Source of the DNA: a virus
Length of the DNA: 24,081 bases
Strand: one strand, 5' to 3'
IMG/VR virus record: IMGVR_UViG_3300031746_000169
Location: 1 to 24,081 of that record
This document shows positions 22,551 to 24,081 of this stretch, in pieces. The first letter of the stretch is position 1; every line of letters begins with the position of its first letter. The position numbers and the translations under genes are program-made. The notes beneath the pieces are model-generated. The model was given only the letters and a program-made list of their open reading frames with translations, made no database searches and was not told the origin of the DNA.

Positions 22551-24081
22551 TGGCGGAAGCTAATGGAAAAGTAGATATAGACTACTCGTTTTATAATGAT
22601 ATGCAGTCCAGGAAGCCGGATATTCAGTATGGGACTTCCGAGTTTTCTCTTCCGTGGATGCTCTCTCCTCCTATGTTGGATTCTTCATCGTATTCTGACT
22701 ATCTTAAGGCAAAAGATGGAACCCTTGATTGGATTCAGCAGTTAAAAAATTATAGATCTTATCAGAATGATCCCAAGAGAGACTTTACTGAGCCTGCGGG
22801 GAATGAACGGGATAAGCTTATACGCAAAGAAAAAGAAAGGATAAAAACACAGAGAGATTCCGCTGAATTCAAGAGGCCCGACTTTTTTGCTATTGGGACC
22901 GTATATCTCTCTATTCCCCCCACTCAAATATCTATTACTGAGGAAAAACATAATTTTAGATATAGCAGTTTGAGAAGTCCCACTCAGGTAGTTACTTCTT
23001 CCGGTAGATCGACAACGAGGATAGATCTGGAAATATACTTTAATGGTTTGGAAGATATCAATAATAAATTGCGTCCGTTAGTGGCCCAATTTAAATGTAC
23101 TCCCTTTCTTCCTATAGAAAACGATTATATAAGAGCAATTCTTGATCCGGAATCTCTTGGAATTAATGGAAAAATAGACCGGGCTGAGGCAACCGTAGAA
23201 TATCTAAAGGAAAAAAAAGATGAAGTAGATAGAGTGTTGGGTATGGAGGCCGATAAAATTATCAAGGTAGAAGAAATTCTTGATAAAGTGAAGCGTATGG
23301 CACTTGATAATATTATAACTGGAGATCAACGTGATAGGATAAATACAACGGTTAATATGTGGTATCTGCAGAATAATAGGAATTGGATATTAAGAGATGC
23401 GGATGCAGCAGCTAGTCTGGTTAAGGTTGCTTATGGATCGGGGTGGATACTGGATATAAAGAATTATATTTATAGAATAATCAAAGTTCCCGTTGGTATT
23501 GCTGATAATGTTGCTTCTTTAACTAAATCTATAAATGATATTGATTCGGCAGTTGCTGAGGTGGAAACTCTTACCCAAACAAGGGAGGCAATGTTTAATA
23601 AGGATTTACAGGAACGATATAGAAACAAGAGAATTGCCGGAGTTTTATCCCAAATTACGATATCTACTGTAGCGGGTTATCCGGAGACTTTATCCTGTAG
23701 GATTTCCATGCATATATTCAACTATGATCCCTATACTTTCGATTTTGGATTTGTTCAGGGATACGATCCGGCAAGGTATACTCCAGATATAACTCAATGC
23801 GATCTTTTCATTGATTGGTATGCTTATAGATTTCTCAGGGAAGGCGGATCTGGTACTTTGAGACAATATGATATGTCAAATCGTATGCGTATGGTATATA
23901 CCAAAAATATATCCTACAATGATTTGGTGTACAATACTACATATGAAGTTGATTCAAAAGCAATAGCCATAGAAGATGAAACATTTGTTACAGGTTTGTC
24001 CGTTACTATGAGAAATATTGTTCAGTTTCTTCCGCTTCTTTCGGGAGACCAGCCAACTTGTCAATATCTTGGCGCTTATAA
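22550..24081 (+). CDS. Baseplate-type structural protein (3' truncated by window end)
   Basis: An uninterrupted frame from ATG 22550 (overlapping the previous stop as TAATG) runs to the window end, about 510 codons. Residues ~1-110 are polar with coiled, charged text. At ~115-197 there is a beta domain: VYLSIPPTQISITEEKHNFR, RSTTRIDLEIYFNGLEDINN, QFKCTPFLPIENDYIRAI. It resumes at ~360 with IAGVLSQITISTVAGYPETL and ISMHIFNYDPYTFDFGFV. Between lies a ~160-residue, mainly helical insertion. Strands resembling tube/baseplate-hub barrels and the position after the tape-measure region suggest a baseplate or hub protein. The C-terminus and any lysozyme or LysM domain beyond the window cannot be assessed. 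Confidence 0.6.
   Translation, partial: MAEANGKVDIDYSFYNDMQSRKPDIQYGTSEFSLPWMLSPPMLDSSSYSDYLKAKDGTLDWIQQLKNYRSYQNDPKRDFTEPAGNERDKLIRKEKERIKTQRDSAEFKRPDFFAIGTVYLSIPPTQISITEEKHNFRYSSLRSPTQVVTSSGRSTTRIDLEIYFNGLEDINNKLRPLVAQFKCTPFLPIENDYIRAILDPESLGINGKIDRAEATVEYLKEKKDEVDRVLGMEADKIIKVEEILDKVKRMALDNIITGDQRDRINTTVNMWYLQNNRNWILRDADAAASLVKVAYGSGWILDIKNYIYRIIKVPVGIADNVASLTKSINDIDSAVAEVETLTQTREAMFNKDLQERYRNKRIAGVLSQITISTVAGYPETLSCRISMHIFNYDPYTFDFGFVQGYDPARYTPDITQCDLFIDWYAYRFLREGGSGTLRQYDMSNRMRMVYTKNISYNDLVYNTTYEVDSKAIAIEDETFVTGLSVTMRNIVQFLPLLSGDQPTCQYLGAY

Overview
The window is a contiguous part of the virion-structure module of a large tailed dsDNA virus with a contractile tail (Caudoviricetes, myovirus morphotype). 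Every supportable gene lies on the + strand. Genes are tightly packed, with gaps of 0-30 nt or short overlaps, and most have strong AGGAGG-type ribosome binding sites. TAA, TAG and TGA all act as stops, so the code is standard. The DNA is AT-rich and rich in ATA, AGA and AGG codons. That fits a low-GC bacterial host such as a Firmicute, but the host cannot be fixed from this window. No tRNA, integrase, CRISPR array, insertion sequence or host gene is visible. No stretch over 300 bases lacks a gene; the longest gap (7607-7765) holds a mini-ORF and a hairpin.

Layout. 1-87 is the end of an upstream gene. 74-1662 holds one ancestral helical protein, now split between two reading frames. 1694-7606 is the head module: portal, a small basic protein, a prohead protease fused to a scaffold (with an apparent internal start for scaffold alone), a probable decoration protein and the HK97-fold major capsid protein. 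7610-8269 holds a 26-codon ORF copying the capsid C-terminus, a strong hairpin and a small head-associated protein. 8278-11237 is the neck: an Ig-Ig-adaptor fusion, a Cys4 protein likely to be the stopper, and a likely tail terminator. 11254-14808 holds the tail sheath and three paralogous tail-tube-like proteins, with a 13-bp hairpin after the first tube gene. 14820-15760 encodes two tandem paralogous tail assembly chaperones, followed by a textbook intrinsic terminator. 15809-22550 encodes two giant proteins (1363 and 882 aa) where a tape measure would be expected. 22550 to the window end is a truncated baseplate-type gene.

How it works together. The portal nucleates a shell of capsid protein around the scaffold. 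The protease then clears the core, decoration protein binds, and the adaptor, stopper and tail terminator close the neck. Sheath and tube polymerise on a tape-measure/chaperone complex. Expression seems to be tuned by RNA elements: hairpins after the capsid and tube genes, and a terminator between the chaperones and the giant genes.

Most notable: (i) an in-frame second copy of the capsid C-terminal motif behind the capsid stop codon; (ii) a well-formed internal start giving a separate scaffold protein; (iii) three tube paralogs and two chaperone paralogs; (iv) giant non-canonical proteins in the tape-measure slot; (v) a frame-disrupted gene upstream of the portal.
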